A DNA stretch of 64,000 nucleotides from Nocardioides ochotonae (GTDB taxonomy: Bacteria; Actinomycetota; Actinomycetes; Propionibacteriales; Nocardioidaceae): assembly GCF_011420305.2 (NCBI RefSeq), contig NZ_CP061769.1:2157001-2221000 (forward strand), read 5' to 3'. Below are positions 43,701 through 53,440 of this stretch, one piece after another; position 1 is the first letter of the stretch, and each line of letters begins with the position of its first letter. A program made the position numbers and the translations under genes. The notes below the pieces were generated by a model. It did not search any database. It was not told the origin of the DNA and worked only from the letters and a program-made list of their open reading frames with translations.

Positions 43701-46700
43701 GTCGGTGATGCCGCGGCCGTTGAACTCCAGCCAGTTGACGTTGGCCCCGCCGGTGGTCGCGACGAAGTAGAGCTCGCCGCTGGTGTCGGTGGCGCCGGTG
43801 AACGTCGTGGAGACGTCCTGGTAGGTCTGCGCCCCGCCGGTGTTCGGCACCGAGAGGGTGCCGATGGCGGTGCCGGTCGGCGAGCCCTGGCGGACCTCGA
43901 ACGTCGCGCCTGCGGTCGCCGAGGCGGCCCGCATCGTGACGCCGGTGATGCCGGTGAGGTTCATGACGTCCCAGCGGAACCAGTCGCCGGTCTCGACACC
44001 GGTGACGTTCTGGCCGCCGCCGGTGTCGGTGGTCGTCTGGACCGTGACCCCGGGCGTGCCGCCGGTCTCGCCGCCGGTGCGCCCGGTCTCGTCGAAGAAC
44101 TCGGCCTCCTTGTGCTTGGTGTGCACGATGATGCCGTCGACGCCGGTCAGGGCGCCGGCGTCGCCGGCCCCGCCGTCGGTGTAGGTGGCCTTGATGGTGC
44201 CGAAGATGTTGGCACCGACGTGGCCGGAGTCGCCGGGCAGCGCGAGCGTGCCGCTGCAGCCGGTGTACTGCTCGTAGTCGTGCGAGTGCTCGTCGTGGCC
44301 CAGCCCGGGCTGGACGACCACCCGGTCGCAGTCGATGGTGCCGTCCTCGGGATCGGTGACCTCGACCTCGTAGCGCAGGTAGTCCCCGAACTCGAAGAAC
44401 CCGCCATCGACCGGCAGCGTCAGCTCCACGGTCGGAGCGGTGTTGCCGGCGACGATGTCGATGTTGGTCGTGGCGGACCGGCCGCCCTCGTCGGTCACCG
44501 TCAGCCGGGCGGTGTAGTTGCCCGCCTCGGCGTAGGTGTAGGTGCCGGTGGGCGTCGTGGCGTCGGTGGTGCCGTCACCGTCGAAGTCCCACGCATAGGT
44601 GAGGCCCGTGGCGTCGCCGGTGTCGGCGTCGAAGGACGCGCTGCCGTCGAACTCGACGGTGAGTGGCGCCGGGCCCGAGGTCCGGTCCGCGGTGGCGCGG
44701 GCGACCGGAGCACGGTTGCCCTCCACGTAGTCGATCCGGTAGATGCCGGAGTCGGTGTTGTTGCCGTTGAAGCCGCTGCCCCACTCGATCATGTAGAGCG
44801 CGCCGTCCGGCCCGAACTGCAGGGCGTGCGGACGGACCATCGGCAGGTTCGGCAGGAATCGGTTGATGTCGGTGTAGTTCGTGCCGTTCTGGTTCAGCTG
44901 CACGGTGAAGAGCCGGCTGTTGTTCCAGTCCGCCCAGATCGCCTTGCGGTCGAAGTATGCGGGCCACTTGCGGTCCGAGACCAGGTCGGGGTCGAAGGAG
45001 TAGGTGCCCGACGTCATCGGGGCCCCGCTCGCGCCGATCTCCGGGGTGCCCGTGATGGAGGCGTTGTTGCTCTGCCAGATGACCGCCGGCTTGGCGGGCG
45101 GCAGGTTGGTCAGGCCCGTGTTGTGGGGCGAGTCGTTGACCAGGTTGGCGCAGTCGAAGGCCGCGCCCGCGGTGCTGTTGGCGAAGTTGTAGTCGTGGTA
45201 CGGCGTGTTGTCGCCCACGCAGTACGGCCAGCCGTAGTTGCCGGGCTCGTCGAGGATGTTCCACTCGACGCGGCCGTTGGGCCCGCGGGTGGCGCTCACC
45301 GCGCCCGCGTCCGGGCCGTAGTCAGCGACCAGGATGTTGTTGTTCTGCACGTCCAGGCCGATGCGGAACGGGTTGCGGAAGCCCATGGCGTAGATCTCGG
45401 GCCGGGTCTTGTCGTCGGCGTCGGCGTCCTCGTCGAACAGGTTGCCCTCGGGGATCGCGTAGCCGCCGGCGTCCAGCGGGGTGATGCGCAGGATCTTGCC
45501 GTTGAGGCTGTTGGTGTTGCCCGAGGTCCGCTGGGCGTCCCACGCGGCGCGGTTGGGACGCTCGTCGATCGGGGTGTAGCCGTCGGAGGCGAACGGGTTG
45601 GTGTTGTCGCCGGTGGCGAGGTAGAGGTTGCCGTCGTTGTCGAACTCCAGCGACCCACCCGCGTGACAGCACTCCACGCGCTGGGTCGGGACGTCGAGGA
45701 TCGTCGTCGCGGTGTCGAGCTGCAGGGTGTTGCCCGACATCGTGTAGCGCGCGACCCGGTCGATCGCCTCGTTCCCCGTCGGGGAGTAGTAGAGGTAGAC
45801 CCAGTTGTTGGTGGCGAAGTCGGGGTCGAGTGCGATCCCGAGCAGGCCGAACTCCTGGCCGGTGTAGACGGGGATGGTGCCGGCGGTCACCACGGTGCCG
45901 TTGGGCAGGATGATGCGCACGGCGCCGTTGCGGTCGACGTAGAAGACCCGGCCGTCCTCGGCGATGGCGAGCTCCATCGGGTTGGAGGTGTTCTCGTCGA
46001 GCGCGACCTTCTCGAAGCTGTCCTCGAGCGTGGCGCTGCAGTCCGAGGGCAGGACACCGGCGGCGGTCTGGATCCCGCCGAGGATGTGGCCCAGGAACTT
46101 CTCGTCGGTGAACGAGGCCTCGGTGTGGCCCATGCCGGTGTACCAGCTGCGGCCGCCGTCGTAGTCCTGGCACCAGGCGATCGGGTGCTCCACGCCCATG
46201 GCGTTGCCACCCGGCGCGTAGGTGGTCTCATCCATCGAGGCCAGGACGTGCACGGCGCCGCGCGGGTTGGTGCGGTAGTTGTACCACTCGTCGGTGCGCT
46301 CCCAGCGCGGCTCGATGCCGGCGGTGGAGGGGTGCGCGGGGTCCTCGACCTTGACGGTCGCGGTCGGTGTGCCCGGAGGGTGGCTGGCGAAGTAGGAGCC
46401 GACCAGCTCGCCGTACCACGGCCAGGAGTACTCGGTGTCCGACGCCGCGTGGATGCCGGCGAACCCGCCGCCGCCCTGGATGTAGCGCTCGAACGCACCC
46501 TGCTGGGTCTCGTTGAGCACGTCACCGGTGGTGGAGAGGAAGATGACGACCTCGTACTGCGCGAGGTTCGCGTCGGTGAAGGCGGCAGCGTCCTCGGTGG
46601 CGGTCACCGTGAAGTCGTTGGCGGTGCCCAGCTGCTGGATCGCCGTGGTGGCCTCGTCGATGTTGCTGTGCCGGAACGCAGCGGTCTTGGAGAAGATCAG

Positions 46701-47015
46701 CGCGTCGAACTGCTCGGCCTCCCCCTCGGCTGCGGCCGCGGCGTCCATGGTCCACGGGAGCGGGACGGACTCGCGCAGGGCCTTGCTGCCCTGTTTGGCC
46801 TGCTTGCCCTTCTCCCCCTTCTGGGCCTTCGCTTGGGTGCGGTCAGAGGCCTTGGCCGACGCCGAGGGCGCCTTCTCCGGCTCCGTGGCTTGGGCCGCCG
46901 GGGCGCTGAGGCCCAGACCGACCGTGGCTGCCAACGGCAGCGACACGACCGTGGCCAGGGTCGAGCCCAGCGCGGTGCGCGAGCCCTTCCTCAGCCGCGT
47001 GATGAGCTGATGCAT
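40746..47015 (-). CDS. Secreted multidomain ThuA / PQQ-type sugar dehydrogenase / PKD / carbohydrate-binding protein
   Basis: A 2089-residue exported protein. Rough domain order: signal peptide 1-43 (ends SAPAAQA); ThuA-like domain 100-325 ([27 protein letters not shown]); glucose/sorbosone dehydrogenase beta-propeller 340-765 ([23 protein letters not shown]); PKD 770-853; a bacterial Ig-like segment to ~950; CBM6-like 968-1105 ([13 protein letters not shown]); PKD 1108-1190; two tandem concanavalin-like domains 1195-1405 and 1407-1612; CHRD-like 1622-1772 ([15 protein letters not shown]); Ig-like repeats to ~2008; basic helical tail. The ATG at 47015 has a GGAG nine bases upstream. It probably binds and oxidises polysaccharide-derived sugars outside the cell. 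Confidence 0.88.
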   Translation of the reverse strand: MHQLITRLRKGSRTALGSTLATVVSLPLAATVGLGLSAPAAQATEPEKAPSASAKASDRTQAKAQKGEKGKQAKQGSKALRESVPLPWTMDAAAAAEGEAEQFDALIFSKTAAFRHSNIDEATTAIQQLGTANDFTVTATEDAAAFTDANLAQYEVVIFLSTTGDVLNETQQGAFERYIQGGGGFAGIHAASDTEYSWPWYGELVGSYFASHPPGTPTATVKVEDPAHPSTAGIEPRWERTDEWYNYRTNPRGAVHVLASMDETTYAPGGNAMGVEHPIAWCQDYDGGRSWYTGMGHTEASFTDEKFLGHILGGIQTAAGVLPSDCSATLEDSFEKVALDENTSNPMELAIAEDGRVFYVDRNGAVRIILPNGTVVTAGTIPVYTGQEFGLLGIALDPDFATNNWVYLYYSPTGNEAIDRVARYTMSGNTLQLDTATTILDVPTQRVECCHAGGSLEFDNDGNLYLATGDNTNPFASDGYTPIDERPNRAAWDAQRTSGNTNSLNGKILRITPLDAGGYAIPEGNLFDEDADADDKTRPEIYAMGFRNPFRIGLDVQNNNILVADYGPDAGAVSATRGPNGRVEWNILDEPGNYGWPYCVGDNTPYHDYNFANSTAGAAFDCANLVNDSPHNTGLTNLPPAKPAVIWQSNNASITGTPEIGASGAPMTSGTYSFDPDLVSDRKWPAYFDRKAIWADWNNSRLFTVQLNQNGTNYTDINRFLPNLPMVRPHALQFGPDGALYMIEWGSGFNGNNTDSGIYRIDYVEGNRAPVARATADRTSGPAPLTVEFDGSASFDADTGDATGLTYAWDFDGDGTTDATTPTGTYTYAEAGNYTARLTVTDEGGRSATTNIDIVAGNTAPTVELTLPVDGGFFEFGDYLRYEVEVTDPEDGTIDCDRVVVQPGLGHDEHSHDYEQYTGCSGTLALPGDSGHVGANIFGTIKATYTDGGAGDAGALTGVDGIIVHTKHKEAEFFDETGRTGGETGGTPGVTVQTTTDTGGGQNVTGVETGDWFRWDVMNLTGITGVTMRAASATAGATFEVRQGSPTGTAIGTLSVPNTGGAQTYQDVSTTFTGATDTSGELYFVATTGGANVNWLEFNGRGITDNRPPTVAISASTTNGEAPLPVDFTSTVSDADGDTPITYAWDFGDGTTSTEASPSHTYTTPGRYVVELTATDARGAKTSRTLEIVVTRAADTCFSGRSDDFVGDSLDTERWNRSVRVDQSLTVAGGTLNIPITATDIYQTTNTTPNIVLQDLPSGAFEVTTKVTLPATRAYQQAGLVIYGNDDNYLKLVYSGRSNEPNKANNIIQMAKEVNASATETNSADLGAAFPDTVWLRLSSTDGNVVAGSWSSDGETWTDVASTRDLAGITAPKVGLLALGSQPASPGITAGFDHFTLTPDDTAVPCEPGCLVEQFDGTALGSDWDVVRPSGNLEVSGGTVDIPLEATDLYQGTNTARDLVLTDLPDGPFVVTTKVSAPINRSYQSAGLLIYGDDDNYIKHVFQGRSDQPDAASNIIQLAKELEATAAETNTSGLGAEFPSTVWLRLTSEDGTDVIGSYSTDGETWTEMSAGFDMSGITDPRVGLLAAANTTAGAGITASFDWFTLGADTPCGPGEEPGEDETAPQVDATVLGSYAGEVTDIAGGSIGGEATLVSAADGSGYTSTATLELTGLDPAASYESHLHLGGCGGFEGHYRDDPDGAGTPPNELWPTNPGWEPGEPRIKPAADGTSSATATVPWAPRIEGRSLVLHREGAIVACADLALTGAGTVVLDASDDVGVTSFTYTVDGGEETAYEDPFRITEPGTHVVAYTATDAAGNETTGEFEVVVPETDEAPAPTVSIATTPAAPNGSAGWFTSPVTFALTGAGGNGELNLQYRLGTGGWTAYTAPVRIARDGITRVQARATDADGTVSEVATTTIRIDTTAPAIKVTGVTAGTKMSVAATRTARVTATDATSGIASRVIRLDGKVVTSPVRLDAMRLRTGTHRLAVTVTDKAGNRQTRTITFRVVATYAGAKQLVKRLDRENTIGARLATSLTTAMNAAQRADRRGQERQARQALTRFQSLAAGVRKAPAKAALTDVARQLKKQL

Positions 47016-47170
47016 CACGTTCTCCTTCGTTGATGACGACATGCGCTGCGGCGGTTCCGGGGCGGGTCCCCGGGCGTTCGGCCCCTGGCGGTGCTGGTCG
47101 TGCGGTGCTGCTGGTGCTGCGGTGCTGCTGGTGGGTCGGTGGGTGGCGGGTGGATGTCGGGCGCGCGGCG

Positions 47171-48334
47171 TCAGCGGACGCCGAGCAGGTGCTCCATCGC
47201 GAGCTGGTCGAGGGCCTCCAACGCGGTGCTGCGCTCGGCGAGCGCCCCCACGTCGTACGTCGCGTCGCGCAGGTCGGCCAGCTGCTCGTCCGCGCCCAGG
47301 GTGGGCCGGTCCAGCTCGCCGACCTCGGCCGCAGCCATCGCCTCGGCGACCGCAGGGTCGGCCCGGAAGGCCAGGGCACGCTCGCGCAGGATCAGGTAGT
47401 TGCGCATGCAGGCCCGCGCGGCCTCCCAGACGCCGTCCACGGCCTCGACGCGCGGGGTCTTGAAGTCGAAGTGCACGTAGCCGTCGTAGGCGTCCCCGGT
47501 CCCGCTGCCCAAGAGGGTGTCGACGGTCCAGAAGGCGCCGCGCAGGTTCCCGGCGCCGAAGCGCAGGTCCTGGTCGAAGCGCGGCCCGTGCTGACCGTTG
47601 AGGTCGATGTGGAAGAGCTTGCCGTGCCACATCGCCTGCGCGATGCCGTGGGCGAAGTTCAGCCCGGCCATCTCCTCGTGGCCGACCTCGGGGTTCAGCC
47701 CGACCATCTCCGGCCGGTCGAGCTCGCTGATCAGGGCGATCGCGTGACCGATCGTCGGGAGCAGGATGTCGCCCCGCGGCTCGTTGGGCTTCGGCTCCAG
47801 GGCGAACCGCAGGGAGTAGCCCTGCTCCTGGACGTAGGCGCAGAACGTGTTGAGCGACTCCTTCATCCGGTCCAGGGAGGCACGGATGTTCTTCCCTCCC
47901 CCGTGCTCGGCGCCCTCGCGGCCGCCCCACAGCACGAAGGTGTCGGCCCCGAGGCTCGCTGCCAGGTCGATGTTGCGCAGCACCTTCTGGGTGGCGTAGC
48001 GGCGTACCTCGCGGTTGTTCGCGGTGAGCGCGCCCTCCTTGAACACCGGCGGGCCGAACAGATTGGTCGTGACCATCTCCACCCGCATGCCAGTCTCGGC
48101 GAGCGCCTTGCGGAAGCGGTCGAGGGTGCGCTCACGGTCGTCGTCGTCGGGCAGCAGGTCGTCGTCGTGGAAGGTCACGGCCGCGGCCCCGAGCTCGGCG
48201 AGCCTGTAGGTGGACTCGACGGGGTCGAGCCGCGGCCGGCTCGCCGGACCGAAGACGTCGACGCCCTCCCATCCGACGGTCCACAGGCCGAAGGAGAACT
48301 TGTCCTCGGGTTGGGGGGTGTGGTCGGTGCTCAT
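47171..48334 (-). CDS. xylA: Xylose isomerase
   Basis: A 387-residue class I xylose isomerase closely matching Streptomyces XylA in length and motifs: [10 protein letters not shown] at the start, GVTFHDDD-equivalent [16 protein letters not shown] with the catalytic His, [31 protein letters not shown] with metal-binding Glu, [34 protein letters not shown] and HFDFKTPR. It converts D-xylose to D-xylulose, which the FGGY kinase at 38-39 kb would phosphorylate. Its ATG overlaps the stop of the Gfo/Idh/MocA gene by four bases. Confidence 0.95.
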   Translation of the reverse strand: MSTDHTPQPEDKFSFGLWTVGWEGVDVFGPASRPRLDPVESTYRLAELGAAAVTFHDDDLLPDDDDRERTLDRFRKALAETGMRVEMVTTNLFGPPVFKEGALTANNREVRRYATQKVLRNIDLAASLGADTFVLWGGREGAEHGGGKNIRASLDRMKESLNTFCAYVQEQGYSLRFALEPKPNEPRGDILLPTIGHAIALISELDRPEMVGLNPEVGHEEMAGLNFAHGIAQAMWHGKLFHIDLNGQHGPRFDQDLRFGAGNLRGAFWTVDTLLGSGTGDAYDGYVHFDFKTPRVEAVDGVWEAARACMRNYLILRERALAFRADPAVAEAMAAAEVGELDRPTLGADEQLADLRDATYDVGALAERSTALEALDQLAMEHLLGVR

Positions 48335-49530
48335 GCGGTGGTCTCCTGCCACTGGCGGGTGTGGGAGCTCGTCTCGACCGCGGCCAGCACGCGCTGGACC
48401 TGCAGGCCGTCGGCGAACGACGGGGTGGGCTGCTCGCCCGCGGCCAACGCCCGGACCAGGTCCACGACCTGGTGGGTGAAGGCGTGCTCGTAGCCGAGGC
48501 CGTGGCCGGCCGGCCACCAGGCCCCGACGTAGGGGTGCTCGGGCTCGGTGACGAGGATCCGGCGGAAGCCCGCGGTCTCGGCCGGCTCGGTGGCGTCGAA
48601 GAGCTGGAGGACGTTCATGTCCTCGAAGTCGAAGGCGAGCGACCCGAGCGAGCCGTTCACCTCGAGGCGGATGGCGTTCTTGCGCCCGTAGGCGAAGCGG
48701 GTCGCCTCGAAGACCCCGAGCGCGCCGCTGGCGAACGAGGCGAGGAAGACCGCGGCGTCGTCCACCGACACCGGACCGGTCTCACCGCTCGCCCCGCCGC
48801 CCCCGAGGGTCCCCGCCGTCGACTCGGCGGCGACCGGGCGCTCGTGGACGAAGGTCTGCAGGTGGCCCGAGACCGACGCGATCCGGTCGCCGGTGATGAA
48901 CTGGGCGAGGTCGACGATGTGGGCGCCGATGTCGCCGAGGGCCCCCGAGCCCGCCTGCTTCTTGTCCAGGCGCCAGGACAGGGGCGCCGAGGGGTCGGCG
49001 ATCCAGTCCTGCAGGTACTGCGCGCGGACCTGGCGGATCTCCCCCAGCCGGCCGTCGGCGACCAGCTTGCGCGCCAGCGCGACGGCCGGCACCCGACGGT
49101 AGGTGAAGCCGACCATCGCCATGACCCCGGACGCGGCGGCCCGCTCCGCCGCGTCCGTCATGGCCTCGGCCTCGGTCACGCTGTTGGCCAGCGGCTTCTC
49201 GCACAGCACGTGCTTGCCGGCCTCGAGCGCGGCGACGGCGACCTCGGCGTGGGTGTCGCCGGGGGTGCAGATGTCGATCAGGTCGACGTCGTCGCGTTGG
49301 ACCAGCTGACGCCAGTCGGTCTCCGTCTCGGACCACCCGAGCCGGTCGGCGGCGGCGCCGGCCCGGGTCGCGTCGCGCCCGCAGACGACCTGCATGACGG
49401 GGTGCAGCGGCAGGTCGAAGAAGCGGGGCGCGGTGCGCCAGGCATGGGAGTGCGTGGCGCCCATGAAGGCGTGCCCGACCATGCCGACGCGAAGCGTCGA
49501 GGGGTCCGCTGAGGAGGGAGGGTGGGTCAT
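48331..49530 (-). CDS. Gfo/Idh/MocA-family oxidoreductase
   Basis: A 399-residue NAD(P)-dependent sugar or cyclitol dehydrogenase. The Rossmann loop is [19 protein letters not shown] (residues ~14-32). [20 protein letters not shown] then [10 protein letters not shown] carries the catalytic EKP Lys (about residue 110), and [19 protein letters not shown] carries the His/Asp site. It is placed between the ABC transporter and xylose isomerase, so it most likely oxidises a hexose, pentose or inositol taken up by that transporter. Substrate not assigned. Confidence 0.87.
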   Translation of the reverse strand: MTHPPSSADPSTLRVGMVGHAFMGATHSHAWRTAPRFFDLPLHPVMQVVCGRDATRAGAAADRLGWSETETDWRQLVQRDDVDLIDICTPGDTHAEVAVAALEAGKHVLCEKPLANSVTEAEAMTDAAERAAASGVMAMVGFTYRRVPAVALARKLVADGRLGEIRQVRAQYLQDWIADPSAPLSWRLDKKQAGSGALGDIGAHIVDLAQFITGDRIASVSGHLQTFVHERPVAAESTAGTLGGGGASGETGPVSVDDAAVFLASFASGALGVFEATRFAYGRKNAIRLEVNGSLGSLAFDFEDMNVLQLFDATEPAETAGFRRILVTEPEHPYVGAWWPAGHGLGYEHAFTHQVVDLVRALAAGEQPTPSFADGLQVQRVLAAVETSSHTRQWQETTA

Positions 49531-49609
49531 CGGCTTTCCTGACTCGTTTCGTCCGGAGGGATGCGGGCTCGGGGCGACGACGCCGACCTGCGGCGCTGGC
49601 CGTCGTCGC

Positions 49610-50680
49610 TCAGGACTCGAAGGCGGTGTCGAGGTACTGGTCGACGTTGTCGGCCGTCACGACCGGCGCGTAGAGCTGGACCTGGCGGGGCACCTCGACC
49701 TCGACGAGGTCGGAGACCGCGCGGTCCTGGGCCAGCAGCCGGGCCAGCTTGAGGCCGTCGGCGCCCTGGGTGGAGGGGTAGATGACGGTCGCCTTCAGCA
49801 CGCTGTCGCCGTCCTTGATGGCGCGCATCGCGTTGGCCGACCCGGCGCCGCCGACCATGATGAACTCGTCACGGTTGGCGTTCTCGATGGCAGCGAGGAC
49901 CCCGACGCCCTGGTCGTCATCGTGGTTCCACACCGCGTCGATCTTCGGCTCGGCCTGCAGCAGGTTGGACGCTGCCTCCTCGCCGCCCTCGACGGTGAAG
50001 TCGGCCGCCACCCGGTTGTCGACGTCGAGACCGCACTCGGCGAGCGCGTCCTTGAAGCCACGGCTGCGGTCCTGGGTCAGCGGCAGCGAGTCGATGCCCG
50101 CGATCTCGGCGACCACCGCACCCGCCTTGTCCCCGACCTGCTCGCAGATGTAGGTGCCCGCCGAGACACCCATGCCGTAGTTGTCGCCCAGGACGGTGAC
50201 CCGGGCGGCATTGGGGTCGCTGAACTCGCGGTCGACGTTGACGACCGGGATGCCGGCGTCCATGGCCTTCAGGGCGACCTTGGTCATCGCCGCACCGTCG
50301 AAGGGCAGCAGCACGATCGCGTCCACGCCCTCGTTGATGAAGGTCTCGACCTGCTGGATCTGCACGTTGACGTCGTTGGTGCCGGTGGCGACCTTGAGCT
50401 CGACGTCGTCGTACTGGCCGGCGACCTGCTCGGTCGCCTCGGTGATCGAGGCCATCCAGCCGTGGTCGGCCGCGGGGGCGGAGAAGCCGATGACGACGGT
50501 GTCGCCCGCCTCGTCGTTGGATCCCGCCTCGGCCTGCGCCGAGCCGCCGCCGCGCTCGTCGCCGTCGTCCTCGGCCTCGTTGCTGGTGCACGCGGACATG
50601 GCGAGGACGGCCACGACCGCGACGCCGCTGCCGACGATCCTGGTCGGGGTGGACCTCTTCTTCAGTGACTTCACGGTCAT
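49610..50680 (-). CDS. Sugar ABC transporter substrate-binding lipoprotein
   Basis: A 356-residue periplasmic-binding-protein-like lipoprotein. The lipobox VLAMSAC places the acylated Cys at residue 31 after a basic N-terminus (MTVKSLKKRSTPTR). The mature protein belongs to the ribose/galactose-binding type: VVIGFSAPAADHGWMASITE, EGVDAIVLLPFDGAAMTKV, GIPVVNVDREFSDPNA. It delivers a sugar to the permease and ATPase encoded upstream in the same transcript. Ligand unknown; xylose, ribose and inositol are candidates. Confidence 0.9.
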   Translation of the reverse strand: MTVKSLKKRSTPTRIVGSGVAVVAVLAMSACTSNEAEDDGDERGGGSAQAEAGSNDEAGDTVVIGFSAPAADHGWMASITEATEQVAGQYDDVELKVATGTNDVNVQIQQVETFINEGVDAIVLLPFDGAAMTKVALKAMDAGIPVVNVDREFSDPNAARVTVLGDNYGMGVSAGTYICEQVGDKAGAVVAEIAGIDSLPLTQDRSRGFKDALAECGLDVDNRVAADFTVEGGEEAASNLLQAEPKIDAVWNHDDDQGVGVLAAIENANRDEFIMVGGAGSANAMRAIKDGDSVLKATVIYPSTQGADGLKLARLLAQDRAVSDLVEVEVPRQVQLYAPVVTADNVDQYLDTAFES

Positions 50681-50756
50681 GGCGGGTGCTCCTTGGATCT
50701 GGTGTGGATGTGTCGGGGAGGGTGCTGCGGTGGCCGCCGCCCGAGAAGGCGGTCGA

Positions 50757-51866
50757 TCAGGTGGTGCTCTTGCGAGACGCCAACCACTGCTGGAGCAGGA
50801 CGGCGGCGACGATCACGGCGCCCTTGAGCACGGACTGCTCCGAGGAGTCGCGCTGGTTCTGGATGAACACGTTGGTGAGGGTCGTGAAGATCAGGACGCC
50901 CAGGACGGTGCCGGTGATGGTGCCGCGGCCGCCGGCGAGGAGGGTTCCGCCGATCACCACGGCGGCGATGACGTCGAGCTCGATGAGCGTGCCGTGCGTG
51001 GAGGTGCCGGTGGTGGTGCGGGCCACGAGCATCAGTGCCGCGATGCCGCAGCAGATGCCGACCAGCACGTAGAGCAGGACGGTGTGGCGCCGCACGTTGA
51101 TGCCGGCCAGGCGGGCGGCCTCGGGGTTGCCGCCGACGGCGAAGGTGCGACGCCCGAACGTGGTGCGGTTGAGCAGCACCCACCCGACGACCGCGACGAG
51201 GGCGAAGAGATAGATGGAGAAGTCGATGCCGAGGTAGTCGGAGGCGAACACGTCGGTGAAACCGTCGACGTCGACGATCTGGGTCTTCTTGTCGGACAGG
51301 ATCTCGGCGAGTCCGCGCGCGGCGATCAGCATGGCGAGGGTCGCCACGAACGGCACGATCCGTCCGTAGGACACCAGCAGCCCGTTGACCAGGCCGCAGC
51401 CCGCGCCGACCGCCAGGGCGACGAACACCATCACCAGCCAGTGGTTGTCGCGCGCCATCGTCTGGGTGGCCAGCGTCGTGCACCACACCGAGGACAGGGC
51501 GAGGATCGCGCCGACCGAGAGGTCGATGCCGCCGCCGGTGATCACGAACGTCATGCCGACGCTGAGCACACCGACCACCGCCGCGCCGCGCAGGATGGTC
51601 AGCGCGTTGTCGCTGTTGGCGAAGTTGCTGCCGGCGGTGAGCGCACCGACGACACAGATCACCACCAGGGCGACGACCAGCCCGAGGATGCGGAAGAAGC
51701 CGACGGCGGAGAGCCACTGGAGGACCCCCTGCCCTCGCGACCTCGTCGTCGGGTCGTCGACGACCATGGTCTGGTGGGAGGCGGTGCCGGCGGGCGGCAC
51801 GCCCTCACCCGCCGCGGAGGGAGACTCGCGGTCCTTCGACGACGAGGCCTGCACGTGCTCGGTCAT
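50757..51866 (-). CDS. Sugar ABC transporter permease (RbsC/XylH type)
   Basis: A 369-residue permease with about ten membrane helices after a ~50-residue cytoplasmic N-terminus. The signatures VITGGGIDLSVGAILALSSV and TFGRRTFAVGGNPEAARLAG are characteristic of the branched-chain/ribose-type permease family (BPD_transp_2). The ATG overlaps the ATPase stop by four bases. It works as a dimer with the ATPase, importing the sugar bound by the lipoprotein. Confidence 0.9.
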   Translation of the reverse strand: MTEHVQASSSKDRESPSAAGEGVPPAGTASHQTMVVDDPTTRSRGQGVLQWLSAVGFFRILGLVVALVVICVVGALTAGSNFANSDNALTILRGAAVVGVLSVGMTFVITGGGIDLSVGAILALSSVWCTTLATQTMARDNHWLVMVFVALAVGAGCGLVNGLLVSYGRIVPFVATLAMLIAARGLAEILSDKKTQIVDVDGFTDVFASDYLGIDFSIYLFALVAVVGWVLLNRTTFGRRTFAVGGNPEAARLAGINVRRHTVLLYVLVGICCGIAALMLVARTTTGTSTHGTLIELDVIAAVVIGGTLLAGGRGTITGTVLGVLIFTTLTNVFIQNQRDSSEQSVLKGAVIVAAVLLQQWLASRKSTT

Positions 51867-53440
51867 GCGGGTGCTCCTTCCATCACCAGGTCGAGGACCT
51901 GTGACTCATCGATGTCGGCGGCGGCGGCCTCGTGGACCACCCGGCCCTCCCGGACCACCAGCACCCGGTCCGCCAGGCCGAGCACCTCCTCCACCTCGCT
52001 CGAGACCACGACCACGGCGACCCCGGAGTCGGCCAGACCGGCGATCAACCGGTAGATCTCGGAGCGGGCCCCGACGTCGACCCCGCGGGTCGGCTCGTCG
52101 AGGAGCAGCACCCGGCAGCCCCGCAGCAGCCACCGGGCGAGGACGACCTTCTGCTGGTTGCCGCCCGACATGGTGCGCACCACGCGGTCCACGTCGGCCG
52201 GCCGTACGTCGAGGGACCGGGTGAGCTCGGCGGCGCGCCGGCGCTCGTCGCGGCTGGCGAGGAAGCCCAGCTTGGAGAACTCGTGCAGCGAGGAGACGGT
52301 GATGTTGCGATAGACGGTCTCGTCGAGGAGCAGGCCCTGGCTCTTGCGCTCCTCCGGGGCCAGCCCGACCCCGGAGCGCACCGCCTGGGTGACCGAGCCG
52401 CGGCGCAGCTGGCGCCCGTCGACCCGCACGGTCCCGGCGCTCGCGCGGCGCGCGCCGTACAGCGTCTCAAGGATCTCGGTGCGCCCGGACCCGACCAGCC
52501 CGGCGAGGCCGACCACCTCCCCGGCGTGCACCGTCAGGTCGACGCCGGAGAAGACCCCGGCCAGCGCCAGCCCCTGGACCTCCAGCACCACCGGCTGCTC
52601 ATCGACGGGCGGCGGCTTGCGCGGCGGGAAGACGTACTCGATCGAGCGGCCGGTCATCAGCCGGATCAGCTCGGAGGTGGGGGTGTCGAGGGCGGGCAGA
52701 CCGGTGGCGACCGTGCTGCCGTCCTTGAGGACGGTGATCCGGTCGCCGATGCGGCGGATCTCCTCGAGGCGGTGGGAGATGTAGACGACCGCCACGCCCT
52801 CGGCGGTGAGCCCGCGGATGACCCGGAACAGGTTGTCGACCTCGCCGTGGTCGAGCACCGCCGACGGCTCGTCGAGGATCAGCAGCCGGGTCGAGTGGCT
52901 GAGGGCGCGGGCCATGCTGACGATCTGCTGGCCCGCCGGCGACAGCTCGGCGACCAGCCGCGAGGCCGGGATCTCGCCGTGGCCGAGGCGTTCGAGCAGT
53001 TGCTGGGCCATGCGCTGCGCCTGCTTGCGGCGGATCAGGCCGGCCGTGGCGACCTCGTGGCCGAGGAAGATGTTCTCGGTCACCGAGAGGCCGGGCACCA
53101 GGTCGAGCTCTTGGTAGATCGTGCTGATCCCGGCCTTGATGGCGGCCTGAGGGGTGCTGAGCCGGACCTCCTCGCCGTCCCACCAGATCGTGCCCTCGTC
53201 GGGCTGGTACGCCGCGGAGAGGACCTTCATCAGCGTGGACTTGCCGGCGCCGTTCTGGCCGAGCAGGCAGTGCACCTCCCCGGCGCGCACGTCGAGGTCC
53301 ACGCCGTCGAGGGCGCGGACGGAGGAGAACTGCTTGACGACGCCGGTCATCCGGAGCAGCACCTCGCCGGGCTGGCTCGCGGGCCGGTCGGTGCCGGCGG
53401 CCGACTGGCCTGAGGGGGACGACGGGGTCGGCGCGGTCAT
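51863..53440 (-). CDS. Sugar ABC transporter ATP-binding protein (RbsA/XylG type)
   Basis: A 525-residue double ATPase. The first half has Walker A LLGQNGAGKSTLMKVLSAAY (about residues 58-77), the signature region LSPAGQQIVSMARALS and Walker B LLILDEPSAVLD. The second half has GLVGSGRTEILETLYG, MSGGNQQKVVLARWLL and VLLLDEPTRGVDVGARSE. The first signature is LSPAGQQ instead of LSGGQ, a known variation in sugar importers. The ATG at 53440 overlaps the ROK stop by four bases; longer open sequence upstream belongs to the shadow of the ROK gene. Confidence 0.92.
   Translation of the reverse strand: MTAPTPSSPSGQSAAGTDRPASQPGEVLLRMTGVVKQFSSVRALDGVDLDVRAGEVHCLLGQNGAGKSTLMKVLSAAYQPDEGTIWWDGEEVRLSTPQAAIKAGISTIYQELDLVPGLSVTENIFLGHEVATAGLIRRKQAQRMAQQLLERLGHGEIPASRLVAELSPAGQQIVSMARALSHSTRLLILDEPSAVLDHGEVDNLFRVIRGLTAEGVAVVYISHRLEEIRRIGDRITVLKDGSTVATGLPALDTPTSELIRLMTGRSIEYVFPPRKPPPVDEQPVVLEVQGLALAGVFSGVDLTVHAGEVVGLAGLVGSGRTEILETLYGARRASAGTVRVDGRQLRRGSVTQAVRSGVGLAPEERKSQGLLLDETVYRNITVSSLHEFSKLGFLASRDERRRAAELTRSLDVRPADVDRVVRTMSGGNQQKVVLARWLLRGCRVLLLDEPTRGVDVGARSEIYRLIAGLADSGVAVVVVSSEVEEVLGLADRVLVVREGRVVHEAAAADIDESQVLDLVMEGAPA

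Noticed and set aside
40416..47033. A 2205-residue open frame on the plus strand opposite the giant secreted protein
   Set aside because: Its translation is a low-complexity Arg/Val/Gly/Asp mix without any domain, as expected for the antisense of GC-rich coding sequence; the minus-strand protein has a signal peptide and clear domains.
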